DNA of 55,190 bases from an uncultured Oscillospiraceae bacterium (GTDB lineage Bacteria > Bacillota > Clostridia > Oscillospirales > Oscillospiraceae): the NCBI GenBank assembly GCA_947625845.1, contig CANQQB010000007.1:1-55190 (forward strand). Direction: 5' to 3'. The notes beneath the pieces were generated by a model. That model did not search any database. It was not told the DNA's origin and saw nothing but the letters and a program-made list of their open reading frames with translations. The position numbers were made by a program, and so were the translations under genes. Positions 7,415 through 14,042 of the stretch are shown here, in pieces. The stretch's first letter is position 1. Each line of letters starts with the position of its first letter.

Positions 7415-7503
7415 ACAAAGAGGCGCCGACGTAAGCGGTCAGCCCTTTATGAACGGTTGGAAGTAACCGCCCTAAGTGCCACCAGGGCGGTTACTTCTTT
7501 TTT
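7415..7503 (+). ncRNA. Putative type I antitoxin RNA (antisense to Hol-Tox mRNA 3' end)
   Basis: About 89 nt from a perfect consensus promoter to a strong intrinsic terminator (stem AAGTAACCGCCCT / AGGGCGGTTACTT, 7461-7496, then a six-T run to 7503). No good open frame with a ribosome site lies inside. It converges on the 28-aa toxin gene and overlaps its last 13 coding bases; because the toxin transcript has only a weak T-run after the shared stem, the two RNAs probably overlap much more. This promoter-RNA-terminator convergent to a tiny hydrophobic ORF is the architecture of Firmicute type I antitoxins. The transcription start is predicted, not measured. Confidence 0.7.
7461..7503 (+). terminator. 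Intrinsic terminator of the antitoxin RNA
   Basis: 13-bp stem AAGTAACCGCCCT / AGGGCGGTTACTT, 10-nt loop, then C and six T. The toxin's last codons (KKK-stop) are read from the opposite strand of this T-run and stem. Confidence 0.85.
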
Positions 7504-7577
7504 GCCTGTATGAACAGGCTTATGATGCCGATTATGACCAGACAAAACTCAAAGAGCTCCGAATATGTCATGAGCAT
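7491..7577 (-). CDS. 28-aa Hol-Tox-like membrane toxin (type I toxin-antitoxin)
   Basis: The peptide is MLMTYSELFEFCLVIIGIISL then FIQAKKK-stop: a short polar start with an aromatic/Glu residue, a single hydrophobic helix of about 15 residues, and a basic lysine tail. This is the pattern of the putative holin-like toxin family (Hol-Tox) of Firmicutes. Overproduced relatives depolarise the membrane. The ribosome site GAGGGGG (complement of 7580-7586) lies just before the ATG at 7577; the ATG at 7571 is an alternative start. That ribosome site is paired with CCCCCTC (complement of 7593-7599) in a 7-bp hairpin, so translation should be repressed in the full-length mRNA. It has its own near-consensus promoter and converges on an antisense RNA. 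The gene is too short for ordinary annotation. Confidence 0.78.
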   Translation of the reverse strand: MLMTYSELFEFCLVIIGIISLFIQAKKK

Positions 7578-7579
7578 CA

Positions 7580-7599
7580 CCCCCTCTCATCGGAGGGGG
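7580..7599 (-). promoter_or_regulatory. Ribosome-site-sequestering hairpin in toxin mRNA
   Basis: In the minus-strand mRNA CCCCCTC and GAGGGGG pair around a 6-nt loop. The 3' arm is the Shine-Dalgarno sequence itself. A second stem (GGCCCTCC/GGAGGGAGC) and a hairpin at the predicted 5' end (GCCCC-GUUAA-GGGGC) complete a structured leader of about 90 nt. Confidence 0.65.
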
Positions 7600-7673
7600 C
7601 AGAAGCTCCCTCCGGGATGGAGGGCCAACCGCCATTCTATACGACAGCGCCTGCCCCTTAACGGGGCAGGCTT

Positions 7674-7702
7674 ATTTTATCGGAAAACGCGAAGCTTGTC
7701 AA
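7674..7702 (-). promoter_or_regulatory. Promoter of the Hol-Tox-like gene
   Basis: On the minus strand TTGACA, 17-bp spacer, TAAAAT. The predicted start near 7667 would put a GCCCC/GGGGC stem-loop at the extreme 5' end, a feature that stabilises type I toxin mRNAs. Confidence 0.75.
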
Positions 7703-7744
7703 TTCGTGGTTGCGCGCAAGCCTCGAGGTCGGGAGAGATACTTT

Positions 7745-7878
7745 AAAATCCAACGCTGTCCCCGGCGGGGCCGGGGACACCTCTGCTGGCGGCGCTGGCG
7801 CACTACTGTTACAACCCTTCCACCGCGCTTCGCGCGGTCTACCTCCCCTTACACAGGGAGGCTTTCGATAAGGAATGC
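7745..7878. repeat. Palindromic repeat block
   Basis: CAACGCTGTCCCCGGC-GGG-GCCGGGGACACCTCT module, then TTACAACCCTTCCACCGCGCTTCGCGCGG and the ACCTCCCCTTACACAGGGAGG hairpin with GCTTTCGATAAGGAATG. A further CCTCCC...GGGAGG hairpin lies at the 3' end of the downstream MATE gene and may end its transcript. Confidence 0.75.
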
Positions 7879-7908
7879 CTCCCGTGAGGGAGGCATACTT
7901 TTGCACCT

Positions 7909-9333
7909 TTATGCGATCTTGTCGTGGCTATGCTTGGGCCGGTGCAGGACGCGCAGGGAGCGGCGGCGCTCGTAGCGCCGGTAATTCTCCCGGCTCCGGC
8001 GCAGACGGCGGATGCACAGCGCGCACGCCGGCAGCAAAAATATATCCGCGCAGACCCACGCCGCCGGGGAGGCAAAGCACGCCGCGCTATAGCCGAACGC
8101 GGGCACGAACCAACGTCCCACCACCATCCGGGCCACCATCTCCAGCGCACCGGACAATATGGCCAGCACGCTGTACCCCATCCCCTGGATGGAAAAGCGC
8201 ACGATGTTCACCAGCGCAAGGGGGAAGAAAAACGCCGTGCTCACCCGCACGTACTGGCTCACCAGCGCCACCAGCGTGGCAAGCTGTTCCCCCTCGCCGC
8301 TGTCTATGAACAGCATGGCGCAGGCCGGCGCGAAGGCCAGCATGGCCCCATAGGCCACAAGCCAGTAGACAAAGCCCAGCGCCGAGCAGTCCCGCACGCC
8401 ACGGCCCAGCCGGTCCAGCCTGCCCGCGCCTACGTTCTGGCCGCAATAAGTCGCCATCGCCGCGCCCATGGCGTCGTAGGGACAGGCCAGAAAGCCGGTC
8501 AGCTTGCTGCCCGCGGCCGTGGCCGCCACGTAAAGGCTGCCCAGGCCGTTGACGGCCGATTGCAGGACGATGGAGCCAATGGCCGTGACGGAGTACTGAA
8601 GCCCCATGGGCACCCCCATGACGCACAGGTCCCGGCACAGCTTCCCGTCCAGGCCCCGCTCCGCGCGGCCGATGCGCAAAATGGGAAAGCGCCGGCGCAC
8701 ATACCAAAGGCACGCCAGGCCTGAACCGGTCTGGGACGCCACCGTGGCCACCGCGGCTCCGGCCACACCCATGCGTGCCCATAAAATGAGCGCCACGTCC
8801 AGCGCGATGTTCAGAAGCGACGACAGCGCCAGAAAATACACCGGCGTGCGGCTGTCCCCCAGGGAGCGTATCACGCCTGCCAGAAGATTGTAAAGATACG
8901 TGGCGGGGATGCCGGCAAAGATGATGAAGATATAGCGATAGGCGTCGGCAAAGATGTCCGCCGGGGTGTGCATGGCGGCCAGGATACCGCGGCACAGAAG
9001 ACAGGTCGCCGCCGTCATGACCAGAGCGAACAGGACCGAGAGGTACGCGGCGTTGGCCACGTACCGGCGCATGGCGCTGTGCTCCCGCGCACCCATTTCC
9101 CTTGCCACGGGGATGGCGAAGCCGCTGCACACGCCGATGCAGAAGCCGATGATGAGAAAGCTGATGGAACCGGTGGCGCCTACCGCCGCCAGAGCCTGGG
9201 CCCCCAGCAGCTTGCCCACGATCATGGTGTCCACCATACTGTATAGCTGCTGGAACAGCATCCCGAACAGCGTAGGAACGGCAAAGCCCAGAATGAGCTT
9301 CATGGGGCTGCCAGTCGTCAGGTCCTTTGTCAT
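7909..9333 (-). CDS. MATE-family efflux transporter
   Basis: 474-aa multidrug and toxic compound extrusion transporter with about 12 membrane helices in two homologous halves. The N-terminus MTKDLTTGSPMKLILGFAVP, the QQLYSMVDTMIVGKLLG segment in helix 1-2 and the GQNVGAGRLDR motif at the middle are typical of the DinF/NorM branch found in Clostridia. Such proteins export cationic drugs or metabolites using Na+ or H+ gradients. An in-frame extension upstream exists, but ATG 9333 has a GGAAGGGGG ribosome site and matches family N-termini. Its own promoter is at 9364-9392. Confidence 0.92.
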   Translation of the reverse strand: MTKDLTTGSPMKLILGFAVPTLFGMLFQQLYSMVDTMIVGKLLGAQALAAVGATGSISFLIIGFCIGVCSGFAIPVAREMGAREHSAMRRYVANAAYLSVLFALVMTAATCLLCRGILAAMHTPADIFADAYRYIFIIFAGIPATYLYNLLAGVIRSLGDSRTPVYFLALSSLLNIALDVALILWARMGVAGAAVATVASQTGSGLACLWYVRRRFPILRIGRAERGLDGKLCRDLCVMGVPMGLQYSVTAIGSIVLQSAVNGLGSLYVAATAAGSKLTGFLACPYDAMGAAMATYCGQNVGAGRLDRLGRGVRDCSALGFVYWLVAYGAMLAFAPACAMLFIDSGEGEQLATLVALVSQYVRVSTAFFFPLALVNIVRFSIQGMGYSVLAILSGALEMVARMVVGRWFVPAFGYSAACFASPAAWVCADIFLLPACALCIRRLRRSRENYRRYERRRSLRVLHRPKHSHDKIA

Positions 9334-9363
9334 GGAAATACCCCCTTCCCTTGAGGCAGGCAC

Positions 9364-9392
9364 ATTATAGTAGCCGCGACCGGGGATTTCCA
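9364..9392 (-). promoter_or_regulatory. Promoter of the first MATE gene
   Basis: TGGAAA, 17 bp, TATAAT on the minus strand, 31 bp from the ATG. Confidence 0.5.
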
Positions 9393-9451
9393 GTTGAAAA
9401 GTATATGATTTTTCCCTGGGCGTTCGCATTGGATTTGAGCGATTTGATTGA

Positions 9452-9606
9452 TATTCTCTCCCTCAGTCAGCGCGGAGCGCTGGCGGTTATCTGTCTCTCC
9501 CCCAGTCAGCGCAAAGCGCTGACAGCCCCCTCGTCAGAGGGGGCCGGCCCCTCCGGGGCCGATTCGGGGGCAAAGCCCCCGGTCCCCGGCGGAGCCGGGG
9601 ACACCT
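9452..9606. repeat. Palindromic repeat block overlapping the histidine kinase 3' end
   Basis: Two CTCTCCC-CAGTCAGCGC-nnn-GCGCTG units, the CCCCCTCGTCAGAGGGGG hairpin, GGCCCC-TCC-GGGGCC, GGGGGC-AAA-GCCCCC and GTCCCCGGC-GGA-GCCGGGGAC palindromes in tandem. The last ~70 bases are translated as the C-terminal tail of the kinase. Confidence 0.8.
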
Positions 9607-10499
9607 GTTGGGGTGGCGGGGAAGGAGACGGTGACCGTGAGGTCACCGTTTTCGTACGCGGCGGAGACGGTGCCGTCCATGCGCTCGGCCAGGGTGCGGG
9701 CAATGGCCAGGCCTAAGCCCGTGGAGTCGCGGGCCGCTTCCAGAGAGAAAAACCGGTCGAACAGTCTGCCCACCTGGACCGGGTCCAGGTCCGGCGCGGC
9801 ATTGGAAAAGGACACGGTCCCGTCAACGGTCAGCTCCACCGCCAGGTCCCCGGCGCTGTATTTGATGGCGTTGGAGAAGAGATTGGCAAAAATGCGGCTC
9901 AGGCCAGCGCGGTCCAGGGTGCGGACCACGTGCTGCTCCGGCATGCGTATCGCCGGCTCGATGCCCCGCGCGGTCAGCGCGGCGTAAAAGCCCGCGGCCG
10001 CTTCCTCCAATGCGGCGTTCATGTCCACCGGCTCCATGGTGCTGTCGATGTCCGTGGAGGCGATCACGGAGTAGCGGAAAAGCTCTTCTGTCAGCGCTTT
10101 CATGGCCTCGGTCCGCTCGGCGATGGTGGCAAGATACCGCCGGGCGTCGCCGCTCATGTCCTCCCGCTCCAACAGCGCCAGGTAGCCGCATATGGCGGTC
10201 AGGGGCGTGCGCAGGTCGTGGGAGACGTTGGTTACGGCGTCTTTGAGCTCCCTGTCCCCCTGCCGGTACCGGAGGCGCTGGGTCCGCAGCGCGCGCAGCT
10301 CCCGGTTGAGTCCCGCCGCCAGACGGCGCATATCCCGGTCCGACGCGGACAGGGAGATCAGGGTATTGGTGTCCTCCGAGAGCTTTTCGGAAAGCTCCCG
10401 GAGAATGTCCCGCGCTGCCCGGCGCGTGGAGATCAGCTTGATCCCCAGCGCCAGAGCAACGCCGGCCAGTATGGCGCACGCGACGGCAAGCACCGCCAT
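9534..10499 (-). CDS. Sensor histidine kinase of the ABC-linked two-component system
   Basis: 321 aa. One N-terminal membrane helix (about 2-22, AVLAVACAILAGVALALGIK) is followed by a coiled region, the DHp domain with phospho-acceptor His in NVSHDLRTPLTAICGYLALLE, and the HATPase domain (N box FSNAIKYS, G box GLGLAIARTLAERMDG). The lack of a large outside sensor domain is typical of intramembrane-sensing kinases paired with antibiotic-sensing ABC transporters. The last ~24 residues (after VTVSFPA) are encoded by a palindromic repeat element, which also supplies the stop codon. It is the last gene of the unit RR, ATPase, permease, permease, kinase, and starts 13 bp after the permease gene. 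Confidence 0.88.
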   Translation of the reverse strand: MAVLAVACAILAGVALALGIKLISTRRAARDILRELSEKLSEDTNTLISLSASDRDMRRLAAGLNRELRALRTQRLRYRQGDRELKDAVTNVSHDLRTPLTAICGYLALLEREDMSGDARRYLATIAERTEAMKALTEELFRYSVIASTDIDSTMEPVDMNAALEEAAAGFYAALTARGIEPAIRMPEQHVVRTLDRAGLSRIFANLFSNAIKYSAGDLAVELTVDGTVSFSNAAPDLDPVQVGRLFDRFFSLEAARDSTGLGLAIARTLAERMDGTVSAAYENGDLTVTVSFPATPTGVPGSAGDRGLCPRIGPGGAGPL

Positions 10500-10512
10500 A
10501 AATACACCGCCT

Positions 10513-11325
10513 TTATCGGATGTCTTTTCGTTTGAAGAGCGCCAGACCCAGGGCCGTGGTGAGCGCGGTCAGAGCCGCCGAACAGGTCAGCATCCGGGGC
10601 GCGGCGTCCATGTCCATGTACCGGTAGGCCTGACAACCGGGCAGCGCGTCGTAGAGAAAGGCCGTGACGGCCCCCGCCTGGCCCGGCTCGTGGAAGACGA
10701 ACTGCTGCTCTCCGGCGGCGGTGACGGTCATCTGCATGCCGCCGTTGGTAGCGGTCTCGTAGGCGTCCTGCACCTGCATGGAGGCGAAAAAGAGGCACGC
10801 CATCAGCAATATCAGCACCACCGCCAGCACGGACCGGCGCTGGACCAGCATGCACAGCATCACGCACACAGAGCAGTACCCCGCCAGCAGCAGCGCCGTC
10901 CCGGTCAGGCACAGGACCAGCGTTTTCATCTCCGGCGCGGGAAAGCGCACAAGCCAGCGGAGGTTGGGCAGAGAGGCCAGCAGCGCCACGGCGTACAGCG
11001 CCAGCGCCGCCAGAAGGCTGGCCGCCAGGGTCGCCAGATAGATGCTCACGCGGCCGTGACCGGCGGCCAGCTTATTGCGCATGGTCCCGTCGGCATACTC
11101 CGCGCCGAAGAACAGGCTGCACACCGCCGCCAGGATGATGCCCATCAGCAAGCCCGGCCCGCACAGGACCTGGCCCCACAGGCCGGGACCGGTGGTCCCG
11201 CTTTGGATATCCCCCACGGCGCTGTTGGAAAGCCCCAGGCCGTAGGGGACCATGACCGCCAACGCCAGCAGGAACACCGGGCTTTTCCAGAGGCGCGTTA
11301 AATGAGCGCGGATAAGACTTCCCAT
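10513..11325 (-). CDS. ABC-2-type permease subunit (second copy)
   Basis: 270 aa with six predicted membrane helices and a large loop between the first two, the layout of BcrB/LanE/LanG-type permeases of peptide-antibiotic immunity transporters. It begins LIRAHLTRLWKSPVFLLALA, clearly paralogous to the adjacent upstream permease (LLRAHFARLWRAPVFWLGVA), so the two arose by tandem duplication. The segment SLFFGAEYADGTMRNKLAAG is the characteristic coupling-helix region of this family. It probably forms a heterodimer with its neighbour, driven by the ATPase at 12158. Confidence 0.85.
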   Translation of the reverse strand: MGSLIRAHLTRLWKSPVFLLALAVMVPYGLGLSNSAVGDIQSGTTGPGLWGQVLCGPGLLMGIILAAVCSLFFGAEYADGTMRNKLAAGHGRVSIYLATLAASLLAALALYAVALLASLPNLRWLVRFPAPEMKTLVLCLTGTALLLAGYCSVCVMLCMLVQRRSVLAVVLILLMACLFFASMQVQDAYETATNGGMQMTVTAAGEQQFVFHEPGQAGAVTAFLYDALPGCQAYRYMDMDAAPRMLTCSAALTALTTALGLALFKRKDIR

Positions 11326-11337
11326 ATCCCCGCCCCC

Positions 11338-12165
11338 TTACTTCAGGTCCTTCCGACGGAAGGCCAGCACGCCCCCGGCGGCGGAGGCGGAGAAAATGAG
11401 CAGCGAGTAAAGGCACATCCGCACCGGGTGGACCACCATGTTGAAGTTATAGAGCAGCGCCTGGCCTGTGGGCAGGAAGTCCGCCGCGAACTGGTAAAAC
11501 TCCCGCTTTGTCCCCGTGAGATAGCTGGGATTCTCCCTATCCGACTCGGCCAGTTCACCCTCCTCGTTCATCATGATGACATGATTAAACTCCTGCTCTC
11601 CCAGTCGGCCCGCCACATTGCCGCCGACGGCCAGGCCTACCAGCACCGCCAGCAGCAGCGTCACCGCCAGCAGCGCCTTGCGGGATATGAGCATGCTGCC
11701 CAGGGTGCACAGTCCGCACAGGGCCGCGACCATGCAAAGCTCCCCCACGACGGTCAGCGCCAGCGTGCCGGGGGCCATCCCCAGGCCCTCGGTGAAGAAA
11801 TGTCCCACGGCCACCACCGGCAGGAAATAGGCCACCAGCATCATAAGGCACGCAGCGAGGCTTACAACCAGGCTGGAAAGATACACGGCGCTCCGGGTCC
11901 TGCCCGCCACCAGCTTGTTGCGGATAGTCCCGTGCTCGTACTCCGTGCCCAGAAACAGCGCGCAGAACACCGGCGGCAGGAACACCGCCGCGATACAGTG
12001 GTAGCGGCACAGGTCCCCCAGGAAGTAGACCACCATGTTGTTCCGGGAGCCGTCCCAGGCGCTGTAGCAGACCACACCGCCCCACGCGGCCATAAATGCC
12101 ACACCAAGCCAGAACACCGGCGCGCGCCACAGCCGGGCAAAGTGGGCACGCAAGAGCTCACCCAC
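11338..12165 (-). CDS. ABC-2-type permease subunit (first copy)
   Basis: 275 aa with six predicted membrane helices. The segment LFLGTEYEHGTIRNKLVAG is the equivalent of the same region in the neighbouring permease. The GTG start at 12165 is chosen over upstream in-frame codons because GGGAGGTGA lies 7 nt before it and the resulting N-terminus VGELLRAHFARLW aligns with the paralogue. The start overlaps the ATPase stop by 8 bp, so translation is coupled. This is one of two permeases of a LanFEG/BcrAB-like exporter. The substrate is unknown. Confidence 0.85.
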   Translation of the reverse strand: MGELLRAHFARLWRAPVFWLGVAFMAAWGGVVCYSAWDGSRNNMVVYFLGDLCRYHCIAAVFLPPVFCALFLGTEYEHGTIRNKLVAGRTRSAVYLSSLVVSLAACLMMLVAYFLPVVAVGHFFTEGLGMAPGTLALTVVGELCMVAALCGLCTLGSMLISRKALLAVTLLLAVLVGLAVGGNVAGRLGEQEFNHVIMMNEEGELAESDRENPSYLTGTKREFYQFAADFLPTGQALLYNFNMVVHPVRMCLYSLLIFSASAAGGVLAFRRKDLK

Positions 12166-13072
12166 GGCTGTCACCTCCCACCAGGGAGACGAAATAGCTC
12201 TCCAAACTCTCGTCCCGCTCCCGCATGTCCAGAAGCTCGCAGCCCTCATGAGCCAGCGCCGCCGTCAGCCGGGACACGTTCAGCTTTTGGTACACGTCCG
12301 CGGTCCGCTCGTCCAGTATCTTGTACTCCGCGTCCAGGCCGTCCAGCACCCGCGCCAGCGCGGCCGTGTCCGTGACCGTGAGGCGCACACACTTCCGGCA
12401 CGCGGCCTCCAGCTCGGCGGCGGACATCTCCTTCACCATGCGGCCGCCGTCGATGAAGCCGTAGTGGGTGGCCAGGCGGCTCAGCTCGTCCAGGATGTGG
12501 CTGGATATGAGCACGGTGATCTGGCGCTCCCGATTGAGGCGCAGGATAAGCTCCCGGATCTCGATGATGCCCTGGGGGTCCAGGCCGTTGATGGGTTCGT
12601 CCAGCACCAGAAAGTCCGGGTCCCCGGCCAATGCCACCGCGATGCCAAGGCGCTGCTTCATCCCCAGGGAAAAATGCCGGGCCTTCTTCTTGCCCGCGTT
12701 TTCCAGGCCCACCAGCTCCAAAAGCTCCGGGATGCCCTCGAAGGAGGGAAGGCCCAGGACCCGGTACTGCTGTTTGATGTTGTCCTCGGCGGACATGTCC
12801 AGGTAGATGGACGGGGTCTCCACCACCGCACCCATGCGGCGGCGGGCGCGGCTGATGGCCTTATCCGTGTGCTCCCGGCCGTACAGGACGTATTTGCCGC
12901 CGGTGGGCGATTGCAGGCCGCAGATCAGGCGGATGAGGGTGGTCTTGCCCGCACCGTTCCGGCCTACCAGGCCGTAGACGGAGCCCTTGGGCACGTGCAT
13001 GGTCAGGCCGTTCAGGGCCGTGAAGCGGCGGTAGCGCTTACATAGCCCCGCCGTGCGTAAGACGTATTCCAT
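12158..13072 (-). CDS. ABC transporter ATP-binding protein, bacitracin/lantibiotic immunity type
   Basis: 304 aa with one nucleotide-binding domain: Walker A GRNGAGKTTLIR near residue 38, Q-loop, signature FSLGMKQRLGIA near 135, Walker B FLVLDEPINGLDP and the H-loop SSHIL. The 80-residue C-terminal extension is typical of BcrA/LanF proteins. It should drive the two permeases encoded directly downstream, exporting or sensing a peptide antibiotic or lipid. A 228-bp gap containing a palindromic repeat separates it from the response regulator upstream. Confidence 0.9.
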   Translation of the reverse strand: MEYVLRTAGLCKRYRRFTALNGLTMHVPKGSVYGLVGRNGAGKTTLIRLICGLQSPTGGKYVLYGREHTDKAISRARRRMGAVVETPSIYLDMSAEDNIKQQYRVLGLPSFEGIPELLELVGLENAGKKKARHFSLGMKQRLGIAVALAGDPDFLVLDEPINGLDPQGIIEIRELILRLNRERQITVLISSHILDELSRLATHYGFIDGGRMVKEMSAAELEAACRKCVRLTVTDTAALARVLDGLDAEYKILDERTADVYQKLNVSRLTAALAHEGCELLDMRERDESLESYFVSLVGGDSRG

Positions 13073-13153
13073 GGGTGTACCTCCAGTGGTTGATGGCAGC
13101 AGGATACGGCACCGGAGTAAAGAAAACGGTAAAGGAGAGGGTAAAAGATTTGA

Positions 13154-13300
13154 TTGTCTCTCCCTCCGTCTCGCCCTGACGGGCGAGCCACCTCCCTCGT
13201 CAGAGGGAGGCGGGGGCTACGCCCCCGAATCGGCCCCGGAGGGGCCGGCCCCCTCTGTCGAGGGGGCTGTCAGCGCTCCGCGCTGACTGGGGGAGAGATA
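13154..13300. repeat. Full-length ~145-bp palindromic repeat element
   Basis: Runs from TCTCTCCCTCCGTC to GACTGGGGGAGAGA, which are inverted copies of each other. Inside, in order, are: CTCGCCC-TGA-CGGGCGAG, CCTCCCTCGTCAGAGGGAGG, GGGGGC-TAC-GCCCCC, GGCCCC-GGA-GGGGCC, CCCCCTCTGTCGAGGGGG and AGCGC-TCC-GCGCT palindromes. It lies between the response-regulator and ATPase genes of one presumed operon. Confidence 0.85.
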
Positions 13301-13978
13301 TTAATTCTCTTCTTCCCCACGCAACCTAAACCCGATGCCCCAGACGGCCTCCACGCAGTCCCGGTCCGTGATCCGGCGCAGCTTTTTGCGCAGATTGCTC
13401 ACGTGCATCTTAAGCGAGCTCTCCGTGCAGTCCGGCGTGTCCAGGCTTATCCGGTCCAGCAGCACGCTCTTGGTGAGCACCTGGTCCGGATTGGCCATCA
13501 GCAGCTTTAAAATGGCGCACTCGGTACGGGTCAGGCGCACGCTCCCGCCGTCGTCAGCGGCGGTGACGGTGCGGGCGGCCGCGTCCAGCTCCAGGCCGGC
13601 GGCGGAAAAATGGGGCGCGTCCGGGGCCGGCGCCTCCCGCAGCCGCACGGCGATACGGGCCAATAATTCCCCCAGGTCGAAGGGCTTGGTCACATAGTCC
13701 GCCGCGCCGCCAAGCAGCAGGTCTATCTTGTCCTGCACGTCTATCCTGGCGGACACCACGATCACGGGCACACCCCGGAGCCTGGGCAGCACTTCCTCCC
13801 CGGAAAGCCCCGGCAGCATCAGGTCCAGCAGGACAAGATCCGGCCGGACATTGGGCAGCGCCAACAGCGCCTCCGTGCCCGAATAGGCGCGGCTGACACG
13901 GTAGCCCTCCCGTGTCAGCGCCTCGGAGAGCATGTCCCCGATGGGCACGTCGTCGTCGATGATCAGTATATTTTTCAC
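13301..13978 (-). CDS. OmpR/PhoB-family response regulator
   Basis: 225 aa. The receiver domain has the acidic pair IDDD near residue 7, phosphorylation Asp in LVLLDLMLPG near residue 49, the conserved Lys in VTKPFD, and a winged-helix output domain (about 125-222, LTRTECAILKLLMANPDQVLTKSVLLDRI). A longer frame begins at a TTG (14014), but GTG 13978 has AGGGAG 7 nt upstream and gives the normal N-terminus VKNILIIDDD. It likely partners with the kinase at 9534 and controls this ABC unit. Confidence 0.92.
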   Translation of the reverse strand: MKNILIIDDDVPIGDMLSEALTREGYRVSRAYSGTEALLALPNVRPDLVLLDLMLPGLSGEEVLPRLRGVPVIVVSARIDVQDKIDLLLGGAADYVTKPFDLGELLARIAVRLREAPAPDAPHFSAAGLELDAAARTVTAADDGGSVRLTRTECAILKLLMANPDQVLTKSVLLDRISLDTPDCTESSLKMHVSNLRKKLRRITDRDCVEAVWGIGFRLRGEEEN

Positions 13979-14001
13979 GGTATAACTCCCTTGATAGTAT
14001 G

Positions 14002-14026
14002 ATTCCGGGGCCAACGGCCCCGGAAT
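14002..14026. terminator. GC-rich hairpin between the SH3 protein and response-regulator genes
   Basis: Perfect 11-bp stem ATTCCGGGGCC / GGCCCCGGAAT with a 3-nt loop. There is no long T-run on the minus strand, so it may be a weak terminator or an mRNA processing/stability element. Confidence 0.5.
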
Positions 14027-14042
14027 AAGGAACTTGTCGTTT

